This document shows, piece after piece, positions 11,406-23,640 of a stretch of DNA of 64,000 nucleotides (position 1 is the stretch's first letter; the number at the start of each line of letters is the position of its first letter). The DNA lies in NCBI RefSeq assembly GCF_965363235.1, contig NC_134851.1, positions 56,858,833 to 56,922,832 of the forward strand, written 5' to 3'. The position numbers were made by a program, and so were the translations under genes. The notes beneath the pieces were generated by a model. The model was not told the origin of the DNA and made no database searches. It worked only from the letters and a program-made list of their open reading frames with translations. The stretch comes from Mytilus galloprovincialis (Eukaryota; Mollusca; Bivalvia; Mytilida; Mytilidae).

Positions 11406-12788
11406 ATCCTTAGACTGGACAGTACTATTGACAATCCTCGTAGAGTTTTTAAAAATTTTGTATTACGCTGTTTAGCTTATGTTTCATTATTTTATAAAAG
11501 AAGTCACAACGATTGAAAAACATATTTACGAACATTCAGTGCAATTTTTCTGAAAAATTTGATTTTCTTTCTTTTGAAACATGCGCTCAGTTTTCAAATG
11601 ATTGATAAAAAAGGTTCCACTCTCCACAATTTCATAACAACCACGAAACCGCAATTACGTAAAAGTTGACCGGTGTTTCCTGCATTTTCGACTCTTTGCC
11701 AATCATGCATTTATACAACATGTCAGTATTTATGTAGGAAACAAAACCAGCACATCTGATAAATTTATTTTCAATGAAACCTGTTAGGAAATCACTTAAC
11801 ATGTAATTGTTATGAAAAATAGGTTGATATAAAACTTTATTAATCATGGTCTATGCATGAAGGAGGACGGAAGAACTCTTTTCAGTATTGGTTCTTTTTG
11901 AGGGGAAATTCGGGATTGGGCCTATATTTTCAATGAAATTTAGAATTTATAACTAACGGAACTCGGGAAGTCATATTTTCATTTCTGGGATCCGGAATAG
12001 AATTTTTTGGGGATTCGAGATTACGCTCCCTTTTAAAGAACCTCATGGAGTAGCTCAACTGAGTTGGCACCATGCATATCTTTTAAAAGTATGCAGTGTT
12101 CTTTAAAATGAACACATTTAACGTTTGAAATTACTTGATTATATCCAAATACCAACTGATACTGATGAACAATAGAAGTGGTCAATATTATCGTTCAAAA
12201 ATAGTTGTCAAAGAAAATACGCTTATAAACAGTTTGAACAACATTTGACAGAGTTCCTATCTATTAAATGTGCCTTGATGTGTATCTGCAATTCAAATTG
12301 TGTACAGGTACTAAGTAAATTAAAATCAAAAGGGAAATTAGCATGCGTATAATTGTTCGAATACTAGAGTCAAGAAAGGCACCAAAACCAGGTTTAATTT
12401 AGAACAGTCGGGCTCCCCTTGTTTTGAAAACAATTTATTCTATTTTGTTTCAAATGACAACTTCACTAGTAAAATCAAACGATATATACTATGTCAAAAT
12501 AATTCATAGATAATGCACATATATAACAGGTCCTGGTTTTTACATTTTCAAAAAGATTTTAAAACAGTTTGTTTGTAACTGTTCACATAGTGTATGAGTC
12601 CAAGTTAACTAATCTGTTTGTTGAAAACAAATATGATCTGTGTGCATGTTCAATCCCACCAAATGTTGAATCAAACCTACAGAAGATGGAGCATTAGTGA
12701 TCATGCGTTACCTAGAATTGATCAAAAGCAAATGCAACGATAAAACCTGAACATAGCTCCAGTTAAGCGTTTTGTGTGAAAAATATGA
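11406..12788. other. Spacer of inverted repeat, no gene seen
   Basis: Contains a diverged low-complexity stretch with cgggat-type words at about 11895-12030, related in style to 27560-27770. Otherwise nothing recognised. Confidence 0.4.
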
Positions 12789-13105
12789 TAATAAAAAGAT
12801 GTGCTATGATTGCCAATGTAACAACTATCAACATGAGACCACATTTCACAGGAAATGATTACTAAAGGTCAACGTACTTCAACTTCACTTCTATGGTCGG
12901 GTTGTTGTCTCTTTGACACATTCCCCATTTCCATTCTCAAATTTATTCAACATAGATCAAAGCCCGTACGTTAAGATCAACTATAAAAGTTAAACAATTC
13001 AAACGAGAAAACTAAGTCTAATGTTTGTACATAATAGTTTACGAAAAACAAATATGTTACATAGCATTTAACAAAAATGACTGAAGTGTAGGCTTCTGAC
13101 AACCC
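12789..13105 (+). repeat. Family A repeat, diverged copy with a nested fragment
   Basis: A diverged copy interrupted at about 12888-12955 by ggtcgggttgttgtctcttt and its continuation. That fragment also occurs alone at 61322-61370. Confidence 0.6.
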
Positions 13106-13234
13106 TCCCCTTATTTCCATTCATTTTGTTTGGTGTTTTGAAATAATAAACTAAATCTAGCTCTAGATAACGTATTATTACTAACGCTCTCTTAATAACG
13201 AAACAGGTTTTTAATTTCGACATTCGAACTGACT

Positions 13235-13510
13235 GGTATACGAATAATTTCAATACCCCATTCTGATTTGACGCTTTTACACTAAACGTGGAAATGATAA
13301 CCATAAATGTACTGCAACGAACATGATGAACTCTTGTTTACGTTGTTCAGAAATACATTTAGATAAGGTGCAGTGTCCCTCGCCCCTACGGTCAAAAGAT
13401 ATGTCCTGTTCGAAATTGTTTTGAAACAATTTGAAGGTTATGAGAAAAGACCGTGTGTTAATGACATAATTTGTAATTATAAAAGCCTACTCGCCAAAGA
13501 GAGTCGACAA
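13235..13510. repeat. Right arm of the large diverged inverted repeat
   Basis: Reverse-complement partner of 11160-11405: ctcgcccctacggtcaaaag and gtgtgttaatgacataattt correspond to the left-arm blocks. Confidence 0.75.
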
Positions 13511-13689
13511 ACTATTGTTGCTGTTTCTTAAAGTATATCGTGATACACTAGTAAGTAAACTTAAGTATTTGGTCTTACAGCTTTTGATATATAAAATTGA
13601 AGTACAGGTCATTCATAATGTAAATCTAGCAAAGTTTTTGTATACAAATGAAATTGAAGTATACCAAAGAAGCATTCAAATAATGAGTC

Positions 13690-13840
13690 GAACATAAACT
13701 GTCAATGTCATGGCAAAAAATAACTTAGAGGCAAACAATAGCATACAAGCATAATGTAGAAAACTAAAGATTGAGCAACACGAACCTGGAATAATCGTTT
13801 TTAATGCAAAAGAGTAATCAGATCCTGCTCTACATTTTTT
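13690..13840 (-). mobile_element. Solo tail of the Penelope-like family
   Basis: Decayed match to the 3' tail of copies 1 and 2: gtcaatgtcatggcaaaaa, tagaaaactaaagattgagc and atcagatcctgctctac. Confidence 0.5.
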
Positions 13841-13845
13841 TACAT

Positions 13846-14040
13846 AAATAAGGCCGTTAGTTTTCTCGTTTGAATTGTTTTACATTGTCTTATCGGGGCC
13901 TATTATAGCTGACTATGCAGTATGGGCTTTGCTCATTGTTGAAGGCTGTACAGTGACCTATAGTTGTTAATGTCTGTGTCATTTTGGTCTTTTGTGGATA
14001 ATTGTCTCATTGGCAATCATACCACATCTTCTTTTTTATA
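13846..14040 (-). repeat. Family A repeat, reverse orientation
   Basis: Reverse complement of the family A signature: aaataaggccgttagttttc at the left and accacatcttcttttttata at the right. Confidence 0.7.
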
Positions 14041-14534
14041 TGTCGTAGTATTTTACTATCTTTTCGCTTTCTTTGGTGTTTTGAAAAACTAGATGCATTA
14101 ATCATTGTTGTCTTAAAAGCCTTTTGACATATATTTTTCGTCTATTGTTTTGAATACTATGTGCATACATTAACTACAAACATGTCCATACATGATATAC
14201 ATGTACATGTTAGTAAATATGCATGACATTCGTTTAAAGAAATTACAGGTCTATGTTTGGTACTTTTGAGAGTCGATATTTTACTTGACTGTGACAACTC
14301 TTTTTTTACATTGCATTATAAGATCTAGTGCTGTATTCGTATGTGATAGAAGGTGACAAATTTTTGTTTATAATTAAAGCCATTGAAACGTTTTTCAAAA
14401 TGGTCACTGAAATAGAACAGGTATAAGAAAATGACATTGCCATTTTTTTTTGCACTACATTTATATGTCTACTTATATTTATATAATATGTAATTTTGTG
14501 TATAGTTTTGCACGTTGTTGTTATCATATTTTAG

Positions 14535-14620
14535 GTTTAACATGAAATTGTTCGTAGTTGCTCTTTTGGTTCTAATGGCATACGTTAGTGGTCTTCCGCA
14601 AAGAAGATTTCTTCTGGATG
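14535..14620 (+). CDS. Cysteine-rich peptide gene, signal-peptide exon
   Basis: Begins after a pyrimidine-rich stretch ending ttttag. A 7-nt leader is followed by the ATG at 14542. It encodes 26 residues plus one base and ends at a good donor (ctggatg then gtaagc). Reading straight on past the donor gives an open frame to 14724 that I regard as intron. Confidence 0.7.
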
Positions 14621-16248
14621 GTAAGCTTATGTCTATAATTCAAGCTATTGGGACGTTTTTCGAACACACCACTGAAAAAGAATGGATAACGGGAAATGTC
14701 ACGAATACCGAATCAAATTTCTAAATCAATACACAACATATATACCTCCAGATATCACCGTGTGATCTCTATAAAGGAATAACCTTTAATGGACGTTTAC
14801 TGCTTTGGTTTTTCTACTTTTTGTTAGACTTTCGGAATCCTCTGGTTTTATTAATGTTAAGCAAGTAAAAAAATTGCCGATAACCTCTACTTTTCTTGTC
14901 ATAATTCCGGTTTAAAAGCATTTTTAAAATTTTTATAAAACCCTTGTTGCTATTGTATAGCTTTTGAAAGAAACAAATGAGAAACAAGCTTAAGGTGCCA
15001 ATATAAAATGCATCCAAATCTAGAAACAATCATTTCCCGCAAAATTTTTATTTCATTTTTTTAACAAGTACACGGGTAAATTATTTATTTCTGCTATTTG
15101 AGTTCTGTTATTTATATACTTTAAATGCATAAAAGTCTTTTAAGGGGTAGCCTTCTTATTTTGTAACGAAGGAACTTACATCCTTAAATACGATTGGGAA
15201 TTTTTTTACTCTATTCCTTTCAAAGAAAACAAACCAGCGATCCAAACATCAGAATATCTAGCGTGAGAACTAATATTTCTGTCAGCATTTGAAATAAATT
15301 TGAGGGAAAACAATCAGTATCAGAAAATGTATTTGTCCTTTTCCCTGATCATAAGATTTTGTTCTTTAAAGTTCTGAATCAGTAATTCAATTCAAAAAAA
15401 CATTATCTCATCCTCAAACTTTTCAAAAAAAACCTTTCTGGTTAACATAAAACACTAGACCATGAATAACAAATGACCAAAATACTCTTAACATGGACAT
15501 GCGCATTGTGTTGAATTATATTATATTTGGCGTAATTTGATAAAAACCCATCCCCTATTTAGAAAAAAAAAGCGGTAAAAACATTAGAGTTTAGTCTCCA
15601 GTTCATTTGGATAAACATAAACACAAATAAAGTGACGATACACACAAGAGATATTCCAAAATAAATGCTCGCAGTTACAGATGTCACGAACATTAGAGAA
15701 ATGAAAACCAGTACTGTGCACTATCCTGTCATTAGAAAACAAATGTGTCGAAAAAAGCTCATCATAGATACTAGGATTGACATTTTGTATTTCTGTCAGG
15801 CGCGCGTTACGTGTGCAAAAGACTCATCAGTGACGCTCGAATAAAAAGTTTCACTTTTATATTTATTATTGCATTTACTTTATGGGGGGTCAACTATAAA
15901 CGCAATGTGGTATTTCTATGCTATGTACTGATAGCATGGCAATAATGAATTGACAGAATGCCACACTTTAGAAATAGTAAATACTCTTATTAAATATTAT
16001 AACGGAAAACGACACAATGATGGATGATCATGTGAGCTCATAATTATTTCCTTTTGTTTCCAGACCTATATCTAAGTGGTGATGACTGCACGCATGGCTC
16101 ATCATGTTCCCATTGTTCGGATAGCCAGGTGTCACAGATTCATCATCTAGGGTATCATGTAGATTATTGTTGCCGTTCATGTGGAAAGACCAGTGCCACA
16201 TTGCATGTAAGCAGTACACATTCCGTCCTGGAGTGTGCATGCCACTAA
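14542..16248 (+). CDS. Small secreted cysteine-rich peptide, two coding exons (14542-14620, 16064-16248)
   Basis: Exon 1 encodes a classic signal peptide (MKLFVVALLVLMAYVSG), then LPQRRFLLD with a dibasic RR at 21-22. The donor is gtaagc at 14621. Exon 2 starts after tttccag at 16063. The phases fit (79 + 185 = 264 nt, 87 residues, stop TAA 16246-16248), and an AATAAA follows at 16287-16292. Eight cysteines sit at 35, 41, 44, 62, 63, 66, 84 and 86 (C-x5-C-x2-C-x17-CC-x2-C-x17-C-x-C). This does not match the mytilin, myticin or defensin patterns I know. The stretch GYHVDYCCRSCGK resembles the end of a ShKT domain, but one usual cysteine is missing and the spacing differs. An acceptor just before the ATG (14533-14534) implies an upstream 5' UTR exon. 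Function unknown; a host-defence or signalling peptide are both possible. Confidence 0.75.
15465..16045. repeat. Partner copy of the segmental duplication (intron of cysteine-rich peptide gene)
   Basis: Collinear with 7667-8411. It contains a shortened family B repeat at 15763-15845. Confidence 0.75.
15763..15845 (+). repeat. Family B repeat, truncated
   Basis: Same left end as 8027 (catagatactaggattgaca, gcgcgttacgtgtgcaaaag) but cut after gtgacgctcg. Confidence 0.6.
16064..16248 (+). CDS. Cysteine-rich peptide gene, mature-peptide exon
   Basis: Holds all eight cysteines and the stop codon. Two His pairs or clusters (IHH, LHV) and the CCRSCGK core stand out. A diverged copy of this exon is at 10588. 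Confidence 0.75.
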
Positions 16249-16286
16249 AGCATCTAACACGATGTGGCACTTTTATTTCTGAATAT

Positions 16287-16292
16287 AATAAA
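16287..16292 (+). terminator. Poly(A) signal of the cysteine-rich peptide gene
   Basis: AATAAA 39 nt after the stop codon, in the sense direction of the gene. Confidence 0.6.
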
Positions 16293-16299
16293 TGATGAG

Positions 16300-16785
16300 C
16301 ATATATTAGTACGATTGATAATGTTTACCTCATTAGTTAAATATACCAACAAAACATATAAAAAAGGGACTGTCAAGTTATAAACTGATGATCATGTCTA
16401 GAAAAGGGGAAAACTAGAGACATGTAAACCCTTGTATTGTTCCATGGCCTTTCAGGGTTGGCTGGTTTTTGTTAGGACATAGCCTTGCGGATCATGAATT
16501 GAGATCGAGGTTTTTATTGTCTTCTTTTCATGTCTAGTATACGTTCTTTTTTACACACGAAAACTAATGGACAAGAAACACAAATAAGTATAGACATCGG
16601 ACAATTTCAAGAGCCCGGTAAATAAATTAGTTTAACTGTCAGATACATCAATCTCTGAAACAGGGTGTCTTTATTTCTATTATATTTGATTCTTTCATGA
16701 CTTTTCATTTAATATGTTCACAAGAGTGCACACACTGAAATATCTCGCCTTCTTTTCTTATCATTGATATTATGTTGATAGTCCG
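16300..16785. other. Stretch with no recognised feature
   Basis: AT-rich 3' flank of the cysteine-rich peptide gene. No signature seen. Confidence 0.35.
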
Positions 16786-16856
16786 TAATATTAAGCTTTA
16801 TTACAACTGTCACATAAACTTAACATTAACCAAGAAAACTAAACATTGACCAATGA

Positions 16857-17640
16857 AGCATGAAAATGAGGTCAAGGACAGATGAACCATGCCAGGCAAA
16901 CGTGTACAGCTACTAATTCTTCCATACAACAAGTGAAGCTGACCTATTGCTTATAGTTTAAGCAAAGAAAAAACACCAAAACAGAAAAACTTAACACTGA
17001 GCAATGAACCGTGAAAATGAGGTCAAGGTCAAATAAAACCTGCGCTACTGACATATATATCATAAAGTATTTCCAAATATATTTGACCTATTGCATATAG
17101 TATTAGAAAAAAAGACCAAAACTCAAAAACATAACTTTGACCACTGAACCATGAAAATGAGGTCAAGTTCATATGACACCTGCCAGCTAGACATGTTCAC
17201 CTTACAATCATACCATACACCAAATACAGTAAAAGAAAAACAGACCAAAACACAAAAACGTAAATATTACTACTGAACCATGAAAAGCAGGTCAAGGTCA
17301 GATAACACCCGCCAGTTGAACATGTACACCTTACAATCCTTCCATACGAGGAATATACTTGACCTATTGATTATAGTATCTAAAATATGGACTTGACCAC
17401 CAAAACTTAACCTTGTGCACTGATCCATGAAATGAGGTCGAGGTCAAGTGAAAACTGTCTGACGGGCATGAGGACCTTGCAAGGTACGCCCATACCAAAT
17501 ATAGTTATCCTATTACATATAATAAGAGAGATTTAACATTACAAAAAAATAACTTGTTTTCAAGTAGTCACTGTTCCATGAAAATGAGGTCAAGGACAAC
17601 ATTGTACATGTGACTAACGGAAACTTCGTAATATGAGGCA
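16857..17640 (+). repeat. Tandem array, six diverged units of about 127-150 bp
   Basis: The word catgaaaatgaggtcaagg and close variants begin units near 16862, 17010, 17152, 17279, 17425 and 17577. Each is followed by a gacacctgcca-type stretch, a cttacaatc..ccatac stretch and a gacctattgcatatag stretch. No coding potential. Confidence 0.8.
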
Positions 17641-18164
17641 TCTATATACAAATTATGAAGCATCCAGGTGGTCTAAAATATAAAGCTTTTAAGAAGACAA
17701 AAGTCGCAGGCTCGACAAAAAACGATTTAAACGTCTGTATGATTGAGGCAAGTTATACCAATGATTACACCCTATACAGATTATTTATTATACATACATG
17801 ATTTGCATAGGGAAACGTCTTTTGTCTTTAGCCGTAATTTTTCATCTTTGTTAAATTTGCTAAATCTCGAAATATCGATAATGATATGCAAAAATATATC
17901 TAGCTTTGAAAATCAAGTATTCTTTTTGGTTCAAATTTACAAATTACAAAAAAAAGTCGGATCAATCAGAAGCAATAAGTATTTTTCAATGCTGTAAACT
18001 CAAATTTCAACAAATCCATGATTACCTTTAACATGTCTACCTGTCTAATACAGCTTATGAGTAATTACCCAAACATACAATTATGAATTTGGTACAGACA
18101 GGAATTAGATAGATCCCGACTTCTTGGCATTTTTTTCTGTCAGGTTTTCTTTATCCATGACAAT
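17641..18164. other. Stretch with no recognised feature
   Basis: A short open frame at 17743-17997 has no family resemblance or splice signals that I trust. Confidence 0.35.
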
Positions 18165-19470
18165 GACAACCTTCAGTTTTGGTTGAATTGTGTTCAGTTA
18201 GTTGAGACGAATTTTTTTAATATCTAACCTCAACAAATGGTGATGACGATGACGGACGCCAAGTGAAGCAATAGTTCAAAACGTCTGTCTCTCTGGCGAC
18301 AATAGTTATCAAAGGTACCAGGATTATAATTTAGTACACCAGACGCGCGTTTCGTCTACATAAGACTTATCAGTGACGCTCAGATCAAAATAGTTGCAAA
18401 GCCAAACAAGTGCAATGTTGAGGAGCATTGAGGACCCAAAATTCCAAAAAAAGTTGTGCCAATACGGATAAGGTAATCTATTCCTGGAATAAGAAAATCC
18501 TTAGTTTTTTTTTGAAAAATTCAACCTCCATTTTTGTCATAATTTATAGGTTTTGTCATGTTGATAATTTTGCTATTATCAGTTTCTTATTTCTATATTT
18601 CTTAGAAGTCATCACATGTTACAACCAGGATATATGTAATTTTTTACTTTCTGAGTAATTTCCCCAGTCATTTTTTCTGTCTGTTGTAGTTTTTAAGATA
18701 TGAGACAATACGTGCTAAACTCATTATGTTTTGGTTTTAGTCAAGGCATCAATGTTTATTTACTGACAAAGGGAAAAAACGCAGACTTCATATTCGATAC
18801 TATAAAAAACATTCATTTTTCCCGTTTGAATGGTTTTACATTTTTGGGGACCTTCATAACTTACTGTTCGGTGTGAGTCAGGACTCCGTGTTGAAGACCG
18901 TACTTTGCCTTATAACGGTTTACTTTTACAAATGTGATTTAGATGGAGAGTTATCTCATGGGCACTCGTGCCACATCTTCTTATATCCATTCACTTCAAT
19001 TTTGGTTGAAATTATCTCCGTAGTTTCAGAGTATAACTTTGAAGAAGTATAAAAGGGACACAAAATCTATGTTTTGGCTATAGCTCCTTAAGAGATCATC
19101 CAATTTTAGTCATGGCGACCATGCATATGTTTGTTCACTGACTGAGGAGAAAATACAAACTTGAAATTAGATACCATAATGACCATTCACTTCAAATTTG
19201 GTTAAAATTGGATCTATAGTTTCAGAGGAGAAGCATTTCGGAGAAGTTTACGACGATCACAACAAATTAATCAAGTTCTATTTTAGTAGATGTCCAAGAA
19301 GTGGCGGCTGTTCACAAACCTTTATATTTCAATACCATAAGAACCATTTACCACAAGTTTGATTAACATTGACAAAGTAGTTTCATAGTTTACGACGGAA
19401 ACAAAACATTTATCAAATCAATGTTTAGACTATGTCTCAAGAAGAAGTCATCCAATTGCTTTAGATGTAT
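18165..19470 (+). repeat. Diverged repeats of about 160-200 bp with gtagtttcagag core
   Basis: Blocks of the type cacttcaattttggttgaaa then tagtttcagag recur near 18168, 18992, 19189 and 19348, with gatgacggacgccaag at 18250. A family B repeat sits at 18303-18510. Confidence 0.5.
18303..18510 (+). repeat. Family B dispersed repeat, near-complete
   Basis: atcaaaggtaccaggattat, agacgcgcgtttcgtctaca and tatcagtgacgctcag, then the downstream part to taaggtaatctattcctgg. Confidence 0.7.
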
Positions 19471-19849
19471 TGAAATTTTTTGGATTTTGTACTGATCATT
19501 TTTTCTGTTTATAATTTGCACTTAACTGTTGTAGTTTTGACGTGTTCTTGTGTTTGCATTTTTATGTTTCTTGATATTCAAATTTTCTACCTATCTCATA
19601 GATTTTTAAATTATAGGCAAAACAACACTAAAATTCAGTAAAAATCATCATAAACGGACGATAACTCCTTATGAAGTCATTCAATCATTTTTGTAGATCT
19701 TTTATCATTTTTGGCTGTACCAATATGTTTTAGTAAATAGACAAATAAATGAAAACAAGTCCTATAAGTAGTCGTCTGATAACTTTGGTGCAAACGGGAA
19801 GTAGGTCAATACTACATTATAAGCATAAAGAGCAGCATGATGCGTGCCA

Positions 19850-20055
19850 AATGTGAAGCAGGATCTGCTAACCCTACCGGATCCTGAGATCACTTCCACT
19901 TTTTGGCGGGATCGTGTTGCTTTATCTTAAGTTTTCTATGTTGTGTCTTGTGTAATAGTATTTGTATGTTGGTCTTTTACTTTTTAGCCATGACGTTGTC
20001 AGTTTAGTTTCGGTCTTGAGTTTGAATGTCCCTCTGGTATATTCCGCCCCTATCT
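19850..20055 (+). mobile_element. Solo tail of the Penelope-like family, plus strand
   Basis: aagcaggatctgctaaccct, gttttctatgttgtgtcttg and gccatgacgttgtcagttta match the tail of copy 2 in reverse. No RT part is attached. Confidence 0.6.
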
Positions 20056-20570
20056 TATTTATCCTAGATACCCTAATAATCTATCACCACTTCCTTGGTT
20101 GAAAAAGTTTACAGGGAATGGTGACAAAGATGACTGACGCCATGTAAAGCAATAGCCCAAAATTGGTCTTTATCAGTGCCGGGTCAAAGGTCAATTTCTG
20201 TCATCTTGGCAAATTTGTTATCTTATCCTGTTGATAATTCATGCTATAAACAGTTGTCTTAGTCCTACATTTTTTTTCCAAAATTATCATTTAGGGACAA
20301 GAACACCTATACATCCTTTCAACACAATTTTTATTTCGTGGAGACCATTTTTGAAAACTGACAATCACAGTCAAATAAGATAAGAGTTGAACACACTTCT
20401 GCAACGTGCCGGGTTGAAAGTCATAACCTCATTTATTTCAATTGCATGCTAGTGATAAAGTTGTTGAACTACTAAGACAACTGTTCACCTAGTTCCCTAT
20501 TGCCAAAGATATATTCCACGTTCATAACATGTTTGTCACTGTCAGATGTTATCTATCTATATAAATAGTT

Positions 20571-20735
20571 ATCAAAGGTACCAGGATTATAATTTAGTAC
20601 GCCATACGCGCGTTTCGTCTACATAAGACTCATCAGTGACGCTCATAACTTTTTTGGATTTCAGCGTCACTGATGAGTCTTTTGTAGACGAAACGCACGT
20701 CTGGCGTATATATAAAATTTAGTCCTGGTATATAT
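20571..20735. repeat. Foldback (head-to-head) family B element
   Basis: The left arm about 20578-20642 (accaggattataatttagta to catcagtgacgct) is followed after about 20 nt by its reverse complement (agcgtcactgatgagtcttt to aatttagtcctgg, about 20664-20731). The arms are around 60 bp with few mismatches. The family B downstream part continues to about 20860. Confidence 0.8.
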
Positions 20736-20989
20736 GATGAGTTTATTTAATCAAAATGTGTATAAAGCCAAACAAGTACAAAACTGAAGAGCATTGAGGA
20801 TCCCAAATTCCAAAAAGTTGTGCCAAATACGGCTAAGGTAATCTATGCCTTGGATAAGAAAATGCTTAGTTTTTCGTAAAATTCAAAGTTTTGTAAACAG
20901 GAAATTTATAAAAATTACCACATTATTGAAATGCATGTCAACACCGATATGTTGACTACTGTGCTAGTGATACCCTCGGGGACGAATTA

Positions 20990-21440
20990 AAGAGATGTAG
21001 TATGATTGCCAATAAGACAACTATCCACCAAATTTCAATTAGAGTGGATGTATATAAAGGCAACAGTAGTATACAACTGTTCGAAATTCATAAATCGATT
21101 GAAAGAAAGAAAAAAAATCCGGGTTACAAACTAAAACTGAGGAAAATGCATCAAATATAAGAGGAGAACTACATCACTGCATAAAAACAACATTAAAATG
21201 TAACACACACAGAAACGAGCTATAATATAAATAAAGGCAACAGTAGTATACCGCTGTTCAAACTCATAAATCCATGGACAAAAAAACAAAATCGGGGTAG
21301 CAAACTAAAACTGAGGGAAATATAACAATGGCCATTTTCCCCGACTTGGTACAGGACATTTTGAGAAAAAAAAATGATGCATTGAACCTGGTTTTGTGGC
21401 ATGCCAAACTTCCCGCTTTTATGGCAATGATAAATATAAC
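20990..21440 (-). repeat. Family A fragment and family C repeats, reverse
   Basis: gatgtagtatgattgccaat at 21002 is a family A end. Then atacaactgttcgaaattca and gggttacaaactaaaactga (21070-21140) and a second set (21230-21430, ending tggttttgtggcatgcca) are reversed family C sequences. Confidence 0.55.
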
Positions 21441-21529
21441 ATTAAAATGACAAAATTACATGACAGGACTATAATACAAATAAATGGGAGAACATTTAGG
21501 ACAGAGAAACACATGAATAATAGCTAACA

Positions 21530-21745
21530 AAAGGTACGAGGTTAAAAATTTAATACGCCAGACATGCGTTTCGTCCACACAAGACTAAGCAGTGACGCTA
21601 AGATGAAAAAAGTGCGAAAGCCAAAACAAGTACAAAGTTGAATAGCACTGAGGACCAAAACTTCCAAAAAGATGTACGCAATTATAGGCAGCTGTACAGC
21701 GTTCAACAAGGAGAAAAAACCTATACAGTATAATCGGCTATAAAA
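21530..21745 (+). repeat. Family B dispersed repeat
   Basis: aatttaatacgccagacatg, cgtttcgtccacacaagact and gcagtgacgct, then gttgaatagcactgaggacc. Confidence 0.65.
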
Positions 21746-21834
21746 GGCCTTTGCAAGAAAAATGTTAAACAATTCATTTGATAAAACTAATGGCCTAATT
21801 TATTACAAAACAATTTACAAATTAGACAAAGTGA

Positions 21835-22177
21835 TGCCCCCTGGAAATGCTCCTTTTATGCAAGTAAATACCCAAAAAATGACACAAAGTTCAACTATCT
21901 CCCAAAACAGCAAATATTAATAAAAATCAAAACCCTGACTTCAGGCACACCTTCAATATATGTACAAACAGCCAGCAAAGTGAAAACTTCCTAGGACTCA
22001 AACTATAGGAGGAGTTATCCGGAAACGCTCAGCTTATTCAAGTAAATACTCCAAAAAATAAGAAAGTTCCACTATCTTCAAAAAGAGCAAGTATTAATAA
22101 ATTCAAAACCCTGATCACATACACACCTTCAATATATGATCATACAGCCAGCAAAGTGAAAACTTCCTAGGATTTAT
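21835..22177. repeat. Direct duplication of an approximately 170-bp unit
   Basis: Two diverged copies in tandem, sharing gcaagtaaatac/tcaagtaaatac, agcaa(a/g)tattaataaa, acaccttcaatatatg and cagccagcaaagtgaaaact. Confidence 0.75.
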
Positions 22178-23169
22178 AATTGTATGAGCAGAAGGAAGGG
22201 CGGAAAGAAGGAAGGATGATAGACAGACGGAAGGATAGGGGTAAAACAATCTGTCATATGAAGGACATGAAACACCAACCACCACTGAACTGCAGGCTCT
22301 AGTCTGTTTCAATATTAATAACAAAACTAACATTTCAACTCTCTGTTCAACTTTAAGCCATGTTCATCATGTATGGATCTAATTGGGCCAATAGTTTAAA
22401 TAACAATTCAAAACCATTTTGTAAAACAAGGAAAATAGAATTTTTTACAACATATATGTATTTCCTTGTGTTTTGTTGCCATGGTAACTAGTGAAACTTT
22501 TATTTCTGAATTGTACGGTAGTGTAAAATTTAAGAATATTTATAACTTTTAAATTTGCACTTAATTTTGTGCCAACTAAGGCCTTTTCTCCCTACTTCTT
22601 TCTAAAATACAGAAAGAAGGATTTATGAAAATTAAGAATGAAATTAAAAATACAGAATAGAATTTTAGACATATCACTTTATTCAAAATAATTGTACATC
22701 ATAATATGATATATATCCTAATAAACAATGCAAATAAATAACAAATGGATGGATTCATTAATATTTTGGACGGAGTGATACAATAATTTCTAATATGACA
22801 GTTGTTGTCCATTCGTTTGCTGTGTTTTATCATTTGATTTTGCCTTTGATTCTGAGGTATCCGTTTTGAATTTTCCTCAGAGTTCAGTATTTTTGTGATT
22901 TTACTTTTTACAGCAACAAATACATTCATTTCACTGATTAAACTTAAATATATAACACAATATTTGACAGCAATGACTTTGATTTTCACATCTATTTACT
23001 TATTTCATGATACAAGACAGATTTTGCGTGTCTGGCGTATAAAAATATTTTTTAACCTATTACCTTTTGATGGCTATTATTCGTTTGTTTCTCTGTCCTA
23101 AATTTTCTCCCATTTATCTGTTTATTTATTGAAACCCTGTCTTGTAATGTTGTCATTTAATGTTATAAT
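22178..23169. other. Stretch without a recognised gene
   Basis: A purine-rich ggaaggatgatagacagacg stretch at about 22190-22250 and a family B-like scrap (gtgtctggcgtat) at 23028. A minus-strand AATAAA lies at 22684-22679, but it is too far from NPHP3 to assign. Confidence 0.35.
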
Positions 23170-23640
23170 AAACACTGCCATTAAAGCGGGAGGTTTGGCA
23201 TGCCAAAAAAACAGGTTCAAACCCACCATTTTTTCATAAAATGACCTGTACCAAGTCAGGAAAATGGCCATTGTTACATTATAGTTCGTTTCTGTGTGTG
23301 TTACATTTCAGTGTTGTGTCTCTGTTGTGTCGTAGTTCTCTTATATTTGATAAGTTTCCCTCAGTTTTAGTTTGTAACACAGATTTGTTTTTTTTAATCG
23401 ATTTATTAATTTTGAACAGCAGTATACTACTGTTGCCTTTATTGAATCTGTATGCTCCTTTTCCATATTTAGGCTAATCAAAAGAAACAAAATAATGAAT
23501 GAACACATACATAATTTGACAATTTTAACTATTATGTCTGTTTTGTTCACGCATTGTTGGAGATATAATTGAATTTGATGTGACTGTCATACAAGTGTCG
23601 CTACAAACCAGGTTTAATCAACCATGCTTTAATACACTGC
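23170..23640 (+). repeat. Family C dispersed repeats
   Basis: aaagcgggaggtttggcatg, gtaccaagtcaggaaaatgg and cagtatactactgttgcctt, then a second partial unit ending aaaccaggtttaatc. Confidence 0.6.

Noticed and set aside
14621..14724. Reading straight through the signal-peptide exon as a single-exon 69-codon protein
   Set aside because: A strong donor at 14621 and the exact phase match to the cysteine-rich exon with its own acceptor and poly(A) signal explain the data better.
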